From assembly GCF_014836335.1 (NCBI RefSeq), contig NZ_JACSRA010000013.1, positions 40,155 to 104,154 of the forward strand: a stretch of 64,000 nucleotides of DNA, read 5' to 3'. Both the position numbers and the translations under genes were made by a program. The notes beneath the pieces were generated by a model that saw only the letters and a list, made by a program, of their open reading frames with translations, was not told the origin of the DNA and searched no databases. Source of the DNA: Clostridium cibarium (GTDB taxonomy: Bacteria > Bacillota > Clostridia > Clostridiales > Clostridiaceae). Of this stretch, positions 7,322 to 16,525 are shown piece by piece. The number at the start of each line of letters is the position of its first letter. Position 1 is the first letter of the stretch.

Positions 7322-8116
7322 TTAAAAATCACTTAATATTTGTTCTTTAGAAATTATACGTGTTTTTAATATATTCAACTTATTCTGAGAATAATTATCT
7401 CCTTTTATATTATCAATTTCTTTACATAACTTTAATATCTCATCCTCAGAGTTAACAACTATATATTTAATGTCATCTGGATTAAAACTTAATTTTGATA
7501 TTTCAGACATCCTAATATTGTTATCTCTTCTAAAATCCTCATTTAAGTATTCATCTTTATTTAAAAACCAGCGAATTTTATTACTTTTAATACAATTTAG
7601 ATCCGGTATATATCTCCATTCTCTTTCATCATAAAATCGCGTATGACTTCCATCAAAACTCTTTTTATTCCAGGCTTGTCCTTCATATGGTTTCATAAAA
7701 AATATAAAATGTGAAAGTAAATCAATTGATTGTGATAGACCTGTTAATATTTCATCAGTTATTTCACCACTGTTTTTCAATATTCTCATATCAACGCCTA
7801 CTTTGCTAATGGCTTCTGTAGCTACTGAACCTTTTATTGAATATGCTACCGGATTAATCCCGTTAGAAACTCCCCATTCTTTTGATAAACCTATACCATA
7901 TCCCCCGTAATTTTCAATATGATTTACAATCTGAGCAAGTTGTATATCACAAAAACAAACCATTGGAATAGCTATCTCTAAATTGTTACTTCCTATAAAT
8001 TCAAATTTCTCCATGCAATATCTAGGGCTAAATTCATTTTTTAATATATTAATAATATTATCTATGTTATTTGTAAAATGAAATAACGTATTCGCACTTA
8101 AATATTTTTTTCCCAT
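7322..8116 (-). CDS. AbiGi-like protein (abortive infection antitoxin family)
   Basis: A 264-residue protein with the AbiGi hallmarks as I recall them: SANTLFHFT near the N terminus, FSPRYCMEKF, then IPMVCFCDIQLAQI and YGGYGIGLSKEWG. AbiGi is the antitoxin half of the AbiG phage-resistance pair. No AbiGii-like nucleotidyltransferase toxin lies beside it, so it is either orphaned or acts alone. GGAGG seven bases before the ATG at 8116 fixes the start. It has its own promoter and is followed by an ABC-F 3'-end relic. Family assignment is from memory of the motif set and needs a profile search. Confidence 0.7.
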   Translation of the reverse strand: MGKKYLSANTLFHFTNNIDNIINILKNEFSPRYCMEKFEFIGSNNLEIAIPMVCFCDIQLAQIVNHIENYGGYGIGLSKEWGVSNGINPVAYSIKGSVATEAISKVGVDMRILKNSGEITDEILTGLSQSIDLLSHFIFFMKPYEGQAWNKKSFDGSHTRFYDEREWRYIPDLNCIKSNKIRWFLNKDEYLNEDFRRDNNIRMSEISKLSFNPDDIKYIVVNSEDEILKLCKEIDNIKGDNYSQNKLNILKTRIISKEQILSDF

Positions 8117-8146
8117 AAAAACCTCCATAATAAAACATCTCCATTA

Positions 8147-8175
8147 ATTCTACCACATTGTCCATCTTAATCCAA
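8147..8175 (-). promoter_or_regulatory. sigma-A promoter of the AbiGi-like gene
   Basis: On the minus strand TTGGAT (8175-8170) and TAGAAT (8152-8147) are 17 bases apart, about 30 bases before the start codon. Confidence 0.65.
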
Positions 8176-8298
8176 TTAATGTGTTATACATTACTTGTTT
8201 AGTATTCTTATTACTGCTATATAACTTCCTGTTTTTCAATTTTTTCAACATAAAAATGTATACTATTTTATAAGTTTATTTTGTATAAAAGTATTAAA

Positions 8299-8330
8299 AA
8301 ATAGCTTAAGCAACACTGTCTAAGCTATTT
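8299..8330 (-). terminator. intrinsic terminator after the 8440-8958 unit
   Basis: AAATAGCTTA (8299-8308) and TAAGCTATTT (8321-8330) form a perfect 10-bp stem. On the minus strand TTTTTAATAC follows. Stem and loop are closely similar to the terminator at 6430-6461. Confidence 0.75.
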
Positions 8331-8355
8331 ATATTAACTATCAATTAAGTTATCA

Positions 8356-8382
8356 TTACACTATCTTAGTTGTCCACTCTTT
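8356..8382 (-). pseudogene. decayed copy of the ABC-F gene 3' end (relic B)
   Basis: Minus-strand codons K-E-W-T-T-K-I-V-stop match the last residues of the ABC-F protein (E-E-W-T-T-K-I-V). Upstream, stops break the frame, but a GAT-x-x-x-TGG pattern is still recognisable. The 323-base gene-free stretch 8117-8439 holds this relic, a terminator and the AbiGi-like promoter. Confidence 0.65.
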
Positions 8383-8439
8383 CTACCTTTATGACAACCA
8401 TAAATCAAAACTTTATTCAAGATTTTACATTAACAAAAC

Positions 8440-8958
8440 TTAAATATTCCACCAAAATACTTTAGGTTCTATTTCTTCACATTTTGAAACTTCAGTAAAT
8501 TTAAATTCTATATCAAGATCATTTCTTCCAAAATGCTTTTCATTATCAATATCATAATATTGAATAACATCTACTTTATATAACCCATTTTTAATATTAA
8601 ATCTAAACTTATCACAATACTTATCTGGAACTTTCTCATCTTCAAATTGTGCAGCCATAGTTAAACAAGTATACTCTACAAAACACAATTCGTTGTTATC
8701 TACTTTTATATACCCCTCTTCTCTTCTAAAATATGAAGTATCAATAATGTTTTCTTCAAAGTTAACATTAATTCTCCAGTCTCCCTCTATGCCCTCATTA
8801 GTCATCTGACATACCAAAATATTATTATTTTTCATTTCTCGAACAAAATGTTCTCTAATCATAGGTAAATCCCAATCTTCATCTACAAATGTCTTGTACT
8901 GGTTAGAATTTACAAGTGCAATAAAATTGGTATCTCCAACATTAAATTTAAAATCCAT
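8440..8958 (-). CDS. hypothetical protein, acidic, possibly immunity-like
   Basis: I do not recognise this 172-residue protein. It has no signal peptide or membrane segment and is acidic and aromatic-rich. Notable stretches are NVGDTNFIALVNSNQYKTF near the N terminus, GDWRINVNFEEN in the middle and a terminal FWWNI. The alternating beta-strand look is like single-domain immunity or stress proteins, but there is no motif to prove it. A GGGAG site supports the ATG at 8958 over one 15 bases upstream. It is the accessory gene nearest to the ABC-F gene, after that gene's terminator. Confidence 0.6.
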   Translation of the reverse strand: MDFKFNVGDTNFIALVNSNQYKTFVDEDWDLPMIREHFVREMKNNNILVCQMTNEGIEGDWRINVNFEENIIDTSYFRREEGYIKVDNNELCFVEYTCLTMAAQFEDEKVPDKYCDKFRFNIKNGLYKVDVIQYYDIDNEKHFGRNDLDIEFKFTEVSKCEEIEPKVFWWNI

Positions 8959-9009
8959 TTCTTCTCCCATCAATTCAGACTCATATATTTTTATTAATTA
9001 TAGCAAAAA

Positions 9010-9031
9010 GAGTTAGTTTTAGCACTAACTC
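9010..9031 (-). terminator. intrinsic terminator of the ABC-F gene
   Basis: GAGTTAGT (9010-9017) pairs with ACTAACTC (9024-9031). On the minus strand TTTTTGC follows directly. Confidence 0.85.
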
Positions 9032-9044
9032 CTGTAAAATTTCA

Positions 9045-10601
9045 TTATACAATTTTAGTTGTCCATTCCTCACAGTTCCAAATATCTGTAACTACATCCC
9101 TATAAAACTCAGGTTCATGGGATACAAGCAAAATAGATCCCTTAAATTCCTTAAGTGCTCTCTTAAGTTCATCCTTAGCATCTTGATCTAAATGGTTAGT
9201 AGGCTCATCTAAGATTAATATGTTTGTTTCATTATTTATAATCTTACATAATCTAACCTTAGCAGCTTCTCCTCCTGATAACACCATTATCTTAGATTCT
9301 AATTGCTTAGTTGTAAGTCCGCACTTAGCTAGTGCTGCTCTTATTTCATATTGAGTATATGATGGAAATTCACTCCATACTTCTTCTATACAAGTATTAG
9401 TATTTCCACTTCTATCTTCTTGTTCAAAGTACCCTATATGTTGATAATCACCTTTTTCAACTTCTCCGCTTAAAGGCTTAACTATTCCTAGAAGACTTTT
9501 TAAAAGAGTTGATTTTCCTAGACCATTTGCTCCAACTAATGCAACCTTTTGTCCTCTTTCCATATAAAGATTTAAAGGTTTTGTTAATGGGCTATCATAT
9601 CCTATTACTAAATCCTTAGTTTCAAATATAACCTTTCCTGAAGATCTTGCAGCTTTAAAGTTAAACTCTGGTTTTGGTTTTTCCTTTGAAAGTTCTATTA
9701 CTTCCATCTTATCAAGTTTCTTTTGTCTTGATTTAGCCATATTAGAAGTTGCAACATTTGCCTTATTTCTAGCAACAAAGTCTTCAAGTTTTGCTATTTC
9801 CTTTTGTTGCTTTTCATATGCTGCTTCTAGTCTCTTTTTGTTTTCTTCATATATTCTCTTAAACTCATCATAGTCCCCCACATATCTTGTAAGCTTTCTT
9901 TCTTCAACGTGATATATTAAGTTAACTACTGAATTTAAAAACGGAATATCATGAGATATTAATATAAATGCATTTTCATAGTTTTGTAAATATCTCTTTA
10001 ACCATTCTATATGCTCTTCATCTAAATAGTTAGTAGGCTCATCTAGTAAAAGTATATCCGGATTTTGAAGTAAAAGTTTTCCTAAAAGGATCTTAGTTCT
10101 TTGTCCACCTGATAAATCATCTACATCTTTATCAAGACCTAAATCTAATAATCCAAGTCCTTTTGCTACTTCTTCTACTTTTGCATCAATAACATAAAAT
10201 CCATTGTTGTCTAAAAGATCCTGAATAACAGCTGTTCTTTCAAGCATTTTTTCAAGTTCTTCTGGAGTACAATCTCCCATCTTTTCATATAGTCCATTCA
10301 TTTCTGTTTCCATATCAAAAAGATATCTAAATGCATCTCTTAAAGCATCTCTTATACTTTCTCCCTTTTGAAGGGCAGCATGTTGATCCATATATCCAAC
10401 TCTAACATTATTAGACCAAATTACCTTACCTTCATCTGGCATTAATTTCCCTGTAACTATATTCATAAATGTAGATTTACCTTCACCATTTGCACCAATA
10501 AGACCTACATGTTCTCCCTTTAATAATCTGAAGGAAACATCTTCAAAAATTGCTCTGTCTCCAAAACCGTGATTCATATCTTTAACTTGTAGTACGCTCA
10601 T
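9045..10601 (-). CDS. ABC-F family ATPase (YkpA/YbiT-like)
   Basis: Two ATP-binding cassettes in one 518-residue chain without membrane segments, as in the ribosome-associated ABC-F group. Cassette 1 has GANGEGKS (near 37), LSGGQRTKILLGK and LLDEPTNYLD. A charged linker (about 240-300) follows. Cassette 2 has GANGLGKS, LSGGEAAKVRL and ILDEPTNHLD. The length fits the YkpA/YbiT type. A strong AGGAGG site precedes ATG 10601. Its last codons (E-E-W-T-T-K-I-V-stop) recur as relics after each of the next three genes. A translation-related role is expected from the family; antibiotic resistance cannot be inferred. Confidence 0.92.
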   Translation of the reverse strand: MSVLQVKDMNHGFGDRAIFEDVSFRLLKGEHVGLIGANGEGKSTFMNIVTGKLMPDEGKVIWSNNVRVGYMDQHAALQKGESIRDALRDAFRYLFDMETEMNGLYEKMGDCTPEELEKMLERTAVIQDLLDNNGFYVIDAKVEEVAKGLGLLDLGLDKDVDDLSGGQRTKILLGKLLLQNPDILLLDEPTNYLDEEHIEWLKRYLQNYENAFILISHDIPFLNSVVNLIYHVEERKLTRYVGDYDEFKRIYEENKKRLEAAYEKQQKEIAKLEDFVARNKANVATSNMAKSRQKKLDKMEVIELSKEKPKPEFNFKAARSSGKVIFETKDLVIGYDSPLTKPLNLYMERGQKVALVGANGLGKSTLLKSLLGIVKPLSGEVEKGDYQHIGYFEQEDRSGNTNTCIEEVWSEFPSYTQYEIRAALAKCGLTTKQLESKIMVLSGGEAAKVRLCKIINNETNILILDEPTNHLDQDAKDELKRALKEFKGSILLVSHEPEFYRDVVTDIWNCEEWTTKIV

Positions 10602-10698
10602 ACCTTCCTCCTAAAATCAATTCTTAAATAACCTTCTTATATTATAAAGGATTTTGTCAAAAAAGAAACTGGGAAATTTCAAAAGTTATATATAATTT

Positions 10699-10734
10699 AA
10701 ATGGAGAAGAGACATATTTATCCCTTCTCCATTT
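10699..10734 (-). terminator. hairpin after the DUF3867-like gene
   Basis: AAATGGAGAAG (10699-10709) pairs perfectly with CTTCTCCATTT (10724-10734). The downstream T content on the minus strand is modest. Confidence 0.6.
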
Positions 10735-10737
10735 TAT

Positions 10738-11286
10738 TTAGTACTCATATTTTTTTATATTCTCACATAATTTTATGGATAATAGTTTATCCCCTCTAAC
10801 TTTCTTATAAGAACATAATAAATCACTTAACTCCAAATCGCCAAGATCTATTTTACCTTCACTTTGAATAATTACATTTTCTTCTTCCATAGTTATTTCA
10901 ACATTATTTTTGTCATTCTTTATTTTATAAATAAAAACGGTCTTATTTTCAAGTCCACTTTTATACTTTTCTTGAAAGCCCATAGTCTTTTTTATGCTTT
11001 CATAGCTTACATCTATATTTACTCCAACTTTTTTTAATTGATCATCAATAATAGAAGAATCAAATCCATATCTCTCCATAAGCTTCTTTTGAATATTTAA
11101 GAATTTATCTTGTGAAATATTATTTTCTTCCATATATTTATATATTTTTTGAGTAAATTCAGCCATAGTGATTTTACCTTCTGCCATTTCATAGTATAAA
11201 GAGTACATATAGTCTTCAAGCTTATCTACATCTTTTTCCTTAGCCTTATTTTTAAGCTCATTAAAATCTATAATTCTATCGTCCAT
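10738..11286 (-). CDS. conserved clostridial protein, DUF3867-like
   Basis: A 182-residue soluble protein, helical in its first 110 residues (DRIIDFNELKNKAKEKDVDK, then KITMAEFTQKIYKYMEENNI) and beta-rich at the C terminus. The pattern resembles the DUF3867 family of clostridia; this is from memory. GGAGTG precedes ATG 11286. It is single, between two terminators, upstream of the ABC-F gene. No catalytic motif is visible and no function is proposed. Confidence 0.65.
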   Translation of the reverse strand: MDDRIIDFNELKNKAKEKDVDKLEDYMYSLYYEMAEGKITMAEFTQKIYKYMEENNISQDKFLNIQKKLMERYGFDSSIIDDQLKKVGVNIDVSYESIKKTMGFQEKYKSGLENKTVFIYKIKNDKNNVEITMEEENVIIQSEGKIDLGDLELSDLLCSYKKVRGDKLLSIKLCENIKKYEY

Positions 11287-11349
11287 ACAATCACTCCTTT
11301 CCTATATTATATATCAAATACCGCTATTTAACTACAAAAAACTTAGAAA

Positions 11350-11368
11350 GGCATCTTATTAAGATGCC
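11350..11368 (-). terminator. intrinsic terminator after the 11380-11907 gene
   Basis: GGCATCTT and AAGATGCC form an 8-bp stem with a 3-base loop. On the minus strand TTTCTAAGTTTTTTG follows. Confidence 0.7.
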
Positions 11369-11379
11369 CAATATAGTAA

Positions 11380-11907
11380 TCATTTATTCTTCTTTTTACC
11401 TGATTTTGAAAATATAACTTTTGATTCAATAATAGTTTTTCCTTCTATCCCCTTAGCTGCACTTCTATATAATAAAACATGTCCTACTATTGTTACAATG
11501 ATACCTATAATAATGAATTGCCCAATTAGTTGACACAAAAATCCAAAAACAAATATTAATATATTTATTTCATATCTATCACATATTCTATTATAAATAA
11601 ATAATTTATATATAACCCAAGCTGCGGTTATTATAAGCCCAATAGTCTCTATGCTCTCTAGCCCTAAGCTTAAAGCTGGACCACCTGTAATTAAACTAGC
11701 TATAGATAATATAATAAACCACATTGAGCCATTTCCTAGTTTAATTAGTAAATAATCATTACATATTGGAAGCCATGCAAACCATGGTTTACTTACTTTT
11801 TCTAACTTAGATATTTTAAACATTGCCATAGATGATACTATATAATTTGCTATAAAAAATAGAAAAGAAAAAATCAATAGCAAATTGCTAACTGCTATCT
11901 CGTTCAT
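11380..11907 (-). CDS. small integral membrane protein of unknown function
   Basis: 175 residues with four or five hydrophobic segments and a short basic C-terminal tail (SKVIFSKSGKKKNK). Between the first two segments lies KPWFAWLPICNDYLLIKLG, a pattern seen in small clostridial DUF-type membrane proteins. ATG 11907 is chosen because GGTGGAGGG lies just upstream; an ATG 27 bases earlier lacks a site. It is transcribed alone, downstream of the heme/siroheme operon. No function can be given. Confidence 0.6.
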   Translation of the reverse strand: MNEIAVSNLLLIFSFLFFIANYIVSSMAMFKISKLEKVSKPWFAWLPICNDYLLIKLGNGSMWFIILSIASLITGGPALSLGLESIETIGLIITAAWVIYKLFIYNRICDRYEINILIFVFGFLCQLIGQFIIIGIIVTIVGHVLLYRSAAKGIEGKTIIESKVIFSKSGKKKNK

Positions 11908-11995
11908 ATTATCCCTCCACCCCATTGAAACCATTTACTTCTTCTCTGTCTAATTATATATTTTTTCTACAATTATGGCAATATTTACTTAAAAC

Positions 11996-12781
11996 TTAGT
12001 TGTTTACATATTTTCTCAGTAGCTCAATAAAAATTTTTCTAAACTCTTCTCTTTCTCCTAATGATAGCATATCTTCTTCAACCTTAACTCCAAGAGCTTT
12101 TAACTTTGAACAATATGAAGTTTCCATTTCTCCAAAAATATCTTTTTTAGAATGATAACCTGAAAAAATTAAAAAACTAGTTAGTCTTATATAATCAATT
12201 CTATCTTCAAATATTTTCTGCACTGTTTCATCGAAATTTGGTCTTCCTTCAAAGGTAGAAAAATATATATTTTTTATATTTCTTCTATATAATTCTTCTT
12301 TTAATCTGATAAACGGTATATTTATCTTATTCTTAATTCCATGACCAACAAATAACATACTTTCTTTATTCTTAGAAACCTTACTAATTGCAGTAATAAG
12401 GCTTTCCACATTTTTAAGATTCCCTTTGTTATCTAAAGATAATAGTGGTTCTAAAAGAGAAAGGAATCTAAATGAATCCTTTCTCTCTAAAACCAACTTT
12501 TGAAGCGCTTTATGTTCTTCATTTTCTATTAAGTATAAAGGTAATATTATTATTTCTTCATAGCCCTTCTCTTCTAATCTTTTAAGACTTCCTTCTAAAC
12601 TAAATATTTGCATATCATATTTTAATAAAAGTCTTTCTCTTATAATTTTAGATGTAAAAACTGTAAATACCTCATAGGATTGAAATTCTTTTTTGATATC
12701 ATCCCTAATAGGATATAAACATCTCTCTATATCATTTTTTTCAGAGGTTCCAAAAGAAGTTAACAGTATGACCTTTTTCAT
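11996..12781 (-). CDS. cbiK: CbiK-type sirohydrochlorin chelatase
   Basis: A class II chelatase of 261 residues that inserts a metal into sirohydrochlorin. The N terminus is KKVILLTSFGTSE. The first metal-binding histidine lies in FVGHGIKNK and the second in GYHSKKD, in the positions known from anaerobic cobaltochelatase CbiK. It is the last gene of the hem operon, 2 bases after hemL. CbiK usually inserts cobalt for B12, but the window contains no cobalamin genes and does contain siroheme-dependent AsrC. Iron insertion to siroheme is therefore the likelier role here; that is inference from context. Confidence 0.8.
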   Translation of the reverse strand: MKKVILLTSFGTSEKNDIERCLYPIRDDIKKEFQSYEVFTVFTSKIIRERLLLKYDMQIFSLEGSLKRLEEKGYEEIIILPLYLIENEEHKALQKLVLERKDSFRFLSLLEPLLSLDNKGNLKNVESLITAISKVSKNKESMLFVGHGIKNKINIPFIRLKEELYRRNIKNIYFSTFEGRPNFDETVQKIFEDRIDYIRLTSFLIFSGYHSKKDIFGEMETSYCSKLKALGVKVEEDMLSLGEREEFRKIFIELLRKYVNN

Positions 12782-12783
12782 AA

Positions 12784-14067
12784 TTAATCCATTTCCTTCT
12801 TTGCAAATTCTTCAAAGGCTTTAATAAATTTATATACATGTGTTATATTATGTTCTGTTGATAAGAAGAATGTTTCAAACTGTGATGGAGGTAAATGAAT
12901 TCCGCTCTTAAGCATGTGTACAAAATATCTGTTAAATCTATCTACATTACACTTTTTAACCTTATCATAAGAATCAACTCTTTCATCACTAAAGAATAAA
13001 GTCATCATTCCACCAACTCTATTTATCCATATTGGCAAATTATATTTTTCACTGATCTTATATAAACCTTCTTCAAGCTTTCTTCCCACTGATTCAATAT
13101 GGTTATAATATTCTGGATGATCATATAATTGGTTTAATGTAGAAAGCCCTGCTGCCATTACTATTGGATTCCCTGACATAGTCCCAGCTTGATATACTCC
13201 CCCCTTTGGTGAAAGATTCTCCATTATTTCTCTCTTTCCACCATAAGCTCCTGAAGGAAGTCCGCCACCAATAATCTTTGCATATGTAACTAAATCTGGT
13301 GATACGTTAAATAAATTTTGAGCTCCTTTAAAGGAAACTCTAAAGCCTGACATGACTTCATCAAATATTAGTAAGGCTCCATATCTATTACATAAAGTTC
13401 TTAAAACTTGCATGAATTCATTTTCAGCTTTAACTACTCCCATATTTCCTGCTACAGGTTCTATAATTACAGCTGCAATTTCATCTCCATATTTTTTAAA
13501 TAAACTTGCAACTTGCTTTTCATCATTATATATACCTATTAATGTATTCTTAACACTATCTTCTGGTACTCCTAAAGAACCTGGTATTCCTTCTGTTAAG
13601 ACTCCAGAACCAGCTTCTACTAAAAATCCATCAAAGTGGCCATGGTAACATCCTGCAAACTTAACTATCTTATCTCTTTTTGTATATCCTCTAGCTAACT
13701 TTATTGCGCTCATAGTAGCTTCTGTACCTGAATTAACCATTCTAACCATCTCAACTGAAGGCATGTTTTCACATATGAATTTACTCATTTTAAGTTCCAA
13801 ATTTGTTGGTGCCCCAAATGCTAAAGCCTTCTCAGAAGTCTCTTTAATAGCTTCTACCACAGTATCATTACAGTGTCCAAGTATTAAAGGACCCCATGCA
13901 AGCACAAAATCTATATATTCATTTCCATCTTCATCTACTATTACAGCACCTTTACCAGACTTTATTATAGGAGGATTTATTCCCATGCCCCTATAAGCTC
14001 TAACTGGGCTATTAACACCACCTGGCATAAACTTTTTGCTTTCATTAAAAATCTTTTCATTTGACAT
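12784..14067 (-). CDS. hemL: glutamate-1-semialdehyde 2,1-aminomutase
   Basis: Converts glutamate-1-semialdehyde to 5-aminolevulinate using PLP. It begins with the diagnostic [13 protein letters not shown]. Further motifs are [16 protein letters not shown], the Asp-containing FDEVMSGFR and the PLP lysine in [10 protein letters not shown] (near 266). At 427 residues it is full length. AGAGGAT precedes ATG 14067 and it starts 4 bases after hemB. With hemA it forms the C5 route to tetrapyrroles. Confidence 0.97.
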   Translation of the reverse strand: MSNEKIFNESKKFMPGGVNSPVRAYRGMGINPPIIKSGKGAVIVDEDGNEYIDFVLAWGPLILGHCNDTVVEAIKETSEKALAFGAPTNLELKMSKFICENMPSVEMVRMVNSGTEATMSAIKLARGYTKRDKIVKFAGCYHGHFDGFLVEAGSGVLTEGIPGSLGVPEDSVKNTLIGIYNDEKQVASLFKKYGDEIAAVIIEPVAGNMGVVKAENEFMQVLRTLCNRYGALLIFDEVMSGFRVSFKGAQNLFNVSPDLVTYAKIIGGGLPSGAYGGKREIMENLSPKGGVYQAGTMSGNPIVMAAGLSTLNQLYDHPEYYNHIESVGRKLEEGLYKISEKYNLPIWINRVGGMMTLFFSDERVDSYDKVKKCNVDRFNRYFVHMLKSGIHLPPSQFETFFLSTEHNITHVYKFIKAFEEFAKKEMD

Positions 14068-14071
14068 ATTC

Positions 14072-15043
14072 TTATCCTCTTTTACTTAAAATATTAGCTG
14101 CATAAATTGCATGATATGTTATTATAATCTTTGCTCCAGCTCTCTTTATAGAAGTAAGCATTTCCATAACCACTCTCTCTTCATCAATAAATCCGGCCTG
14201 AGCTGCTGCCTTAATCATTGAGTATTCCCCACTTACGCTATACGCAGCTATTGGAACATCTGTGCTACTTCTTACTTCTCTTATTATATCAAGATAAGAT
14301 AATGCTGGCTTAATCATAATTATATCAGCACCTTCATTGATATCCATCTCAACTTCTCTAAATGCTTCTAATCTATTAGCTGGATCCATTTGATATGTCT
14401 TTCTATCACCAAACTTTGGTGCGGAATCAGCTGCTTCTCTAAATGGACCATAAAATGCTGAACAGTATTTAGCTGAATAGCTCATTATAGGTACATTAAT
14501 AAATCCAGCTTCATCTAAAGCATCTCTAATGTAACCAATTCTTCCATCCATCATATCTGAAGGAGAAATCATATCTGCACCTGCCTTTGCATGTGACACT
14601 GAAATTTTCCCTAAGTATTCTAATGTTTCATCATTATCAACATATTCACCATGCAAAATACCGCAGTGACCATGATCAGTATATTCACACATGCAAACAT
14701 CAGTTATTACATAAATAGAACTATCTATTTCTTTTATTTTTCTTACTGCTTTTTGAACTATCCCCTCATCATTAAAACTTTCTGAACCACAAGCATCCTT
14801 TTTATTTGGTATTCCAAATAATAAAACGCCCAAAACACCTGCATCTTTAATTTCTTTTATAATTTCTTCTAATCTATCTAAAGAATAATGATAACATCCT
14901 GGCATTGAAGAAATTTCTTTTTTAATATTTTCTCCCTCAACCACAAATATTGGTAATATAAAGTCCTTTACTGACAGTTCTGTCTCTCTTACTAAGCTTC
15001 TAATACTTTCGCTTGCTCTAAGTCTTCTTCCTCTATTAATCAT
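14072..15043 (-). CDS. hemB: delta-aminolevulinic acid dehydratase (porphobilinogen synthase)
   Basis: Condenses two 5-aminolevulinates to porphobilinogen. The two active-site lysines lie in [18 protein letters not shown] and [11 protein letters not shown]. The metal-site segment [13 protein letters not shown] carries three cysteines, as in zinc-dependent enzymes. The 323-residue length is normal. Its ATG overlaps the cobA-hemD stop by one base (TAATG), so translation is probably coupled. Confidence 0.97.
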   Translation of the reverse strand: MINRGRRLRASESIRSLVRETELSVKDFILPIFVVEGENIKKEISSMPGCYHYSLDRLEEIIKEIKDAGVLGVLLFGIPNKKDACGSESFNDEGIVQKAVRKIKEIDSSIYVITDVCMCEYTDHGHCGILHGEYVDNDETLEYLGKISVSHAKAGADMISPSDMMDGRIGYIRDALDEAGFINVPIMSYSAKYCSAFYGPFREAADSAPKFGDRKTYQMDPANRLEAFREVEMDINEGADIIMIKPALSYLDIIREVRSSTDVPIAAYSVSGEYSMIKAAAQAGFIDEERVVMEMLTSIKRAGAKIIITYHAIYAANILSKRG

Positions 15044-16521
15044 TAAAATTTTGCACCTTCTTTTATTAATTCTGTTATTTCCTCCAAGAACCCCTCTTCA
15101 GAATGCTTGCTACACATATGCCCATCTAAACCCTTTTCTTTTAATGTTTTCAAAGTCTTAGGACCAATTGCTATAGCCTTTTTTTCTTTAATCTTCTCAA
15201 GACCTATCATTTCTATCATGTTATTAACTGTACTAGGGCTTGTAAATAAAATTATATCAACTTCTTGAAAGCTATTCCTATTTAATACTCTTCCTGCCAC
15301 TGTATCATAAATATTTATCCTATCTACTTTAGCTCCTAACTTCTCCAATTCTTCTTTTAAAAGTTCTCTACTCTTAGAAGAACATGGAATTAAAACTCTT
15401 TCCCCTTTTTCAATACTTGGTTTTAAAGCTGATACAAGTCCTTCTCCAACAAACTCCCTTGCTGTTTTAAATGGCAAAATTCCTCTTTTTTCCAAAGCCT
15501 TTCTAGTTGCCTTTCCTATTACTGAAACTTTTGCTCTTATCTGTCTTATATCAATATTTCTTCTATATAAATAATCAAAAAATATATTAACTCCATTTAC
15601 TGAAGTAAATAATATATGATCATATTTATCTAACTTAATTAGATATGGTTCTAAATTATTAGCTGTATTTTCTATCTTAATTGAATTAATTTCAGTAACC
15701 TCTGATCCTAATTCTATCAGCTTTTCCTTTAAACTTGATGCTTGTTCCCGAGATCTAGTTATACATATATTCCATCCATATAAAGGCTTTTTTTCATACC
15801 AAGCTAAATATTCATTAAGAGTAACTACTTCCCCAACTACTATTATACATGGAGACTTCAAGCCCCCCTCTATTACTTTTTCTTCAATATCATTTATTGT
15901 ACCTACTACTTTTTTTTGCTTTGATGAAGTCCCTCTCATTATAACTGCTGCTGGTGTTACTTTATCTTTTCCATGCTCAATTAATTTTTCCATTATATCA
16001 TGAAGGTTATTTAATCCCATCATAAATACTAATGTTCCATCTTCTTTAGCTAGAGCTTCAAAATTAACATTAAGAACACTTGCAGACATTCCTGTTACAA
16101 CATGAAAACTTTGAGCTTTCCCTCTATGAGTTATAGGTATCCCTGCATAATTTAAAACAGATATGGGTGAAGGTATTCCTGGTATAACTTCAAAATCAAT
16201 ATTTTCAGCTTGAAGAGTTAATACTTCTTCCCCACCTCTACCAAAAACGTAAGGATCTCCACCTTTAATACGACCAACTATATGGCCTTTTTTCGCTAGT
16301 TTCACTATCATTTCATTTATTTCTTCTTGAGTTTTATAGTGCCCTCCTGGTTCTTTTCCACAGTAATATATTTCACAGTCTTCATTTAAATAGTTTAGTA
16401 CATTATTTGATATTAATCTATCATAAAGAACAGCTGTACATTTTTCTAATGCTTTTACTGCCTTTAGTGTCAGTAATTCTTCATCGCCAGGACCAGTTCC
16501 TATTATATATACTTTACCCAT
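15043..16521 (-). CDS. cobA-hemD: fused uroporphyrinogen-III C-methyltransferase / uroporphyrinogen-III synthase
   Basis: The N-terminal half (about 1-240) is an SAM-dependent methyltransferase with [28 protein letters not shown] and PGIPSP. It makes precorrin-2. The C-terminal half (about 250-492) is uroporphyrinogen-III synthase: [11 protein letters not shown], then ILFTSVNGV and [12 protein letters not shown]. Fusion channels hydroxymethylbilane through uroporphyrinogen III to precorrin-2, that is, to siroheme or B12 rather than heme; such fusions are known in clostridia. ATG 16521 is chosen because GGTAGG lies 7 bases before it; an ATG 15 bases earlier sits against its AGGAG. Confidence 0.95.
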   Translation of the reverse strand: MGKVYIIGTGPGDEELLTLKAVKALEKCTAVLYDRLISNNVLNYLNEDCEIYYCGKEPGGHYKTQEEINEMIVKLAKKGHIVGRIKGGDPYVFGRGGEEVLTLQAENIDFEVIPGIPSPISVLNYAGIPITHRGKAQSFHVVTGMSASVLNVNFEALAKEDGTLVFMMGLNNLHDIMEKLIEHGKDKVTPAAVIMRGTSSKQKKVVGTINDIEEKVIEGGLKSPCIIVVGEVVTLNEYLAWYEKKPLYGWNICITRSREQASSLKEKLIELGSEVTEINSIKIENTANNLEPYLIKLDKYDHILFTSVNGVNIFFDYLYRRNIDIRQIRAKVSVIGKATRKALEKRGILPFKTAREFVGEGLVSALKPSIEKGERVLIPCSSKSRELLKEELEKLGAKVDRINIYDTVAGRVLNRNSFQEVDIILFTSPSTVNNMIEMIGLEKIKEKKAIAIGPKTLKTLKEKGLDGHMCSKHSEEGFLEEITELIKEGAKF

Positions 16522-16525
16522 AAAT

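Noticed and set aside
9045..10601. ABC-F gene as an antibiotic-resistance determinant
   Set aside because: Its length and motifs fit the housekeeping YkpA/YbiT type; nothing in the sequence shows a resistance-type interdomain arm.
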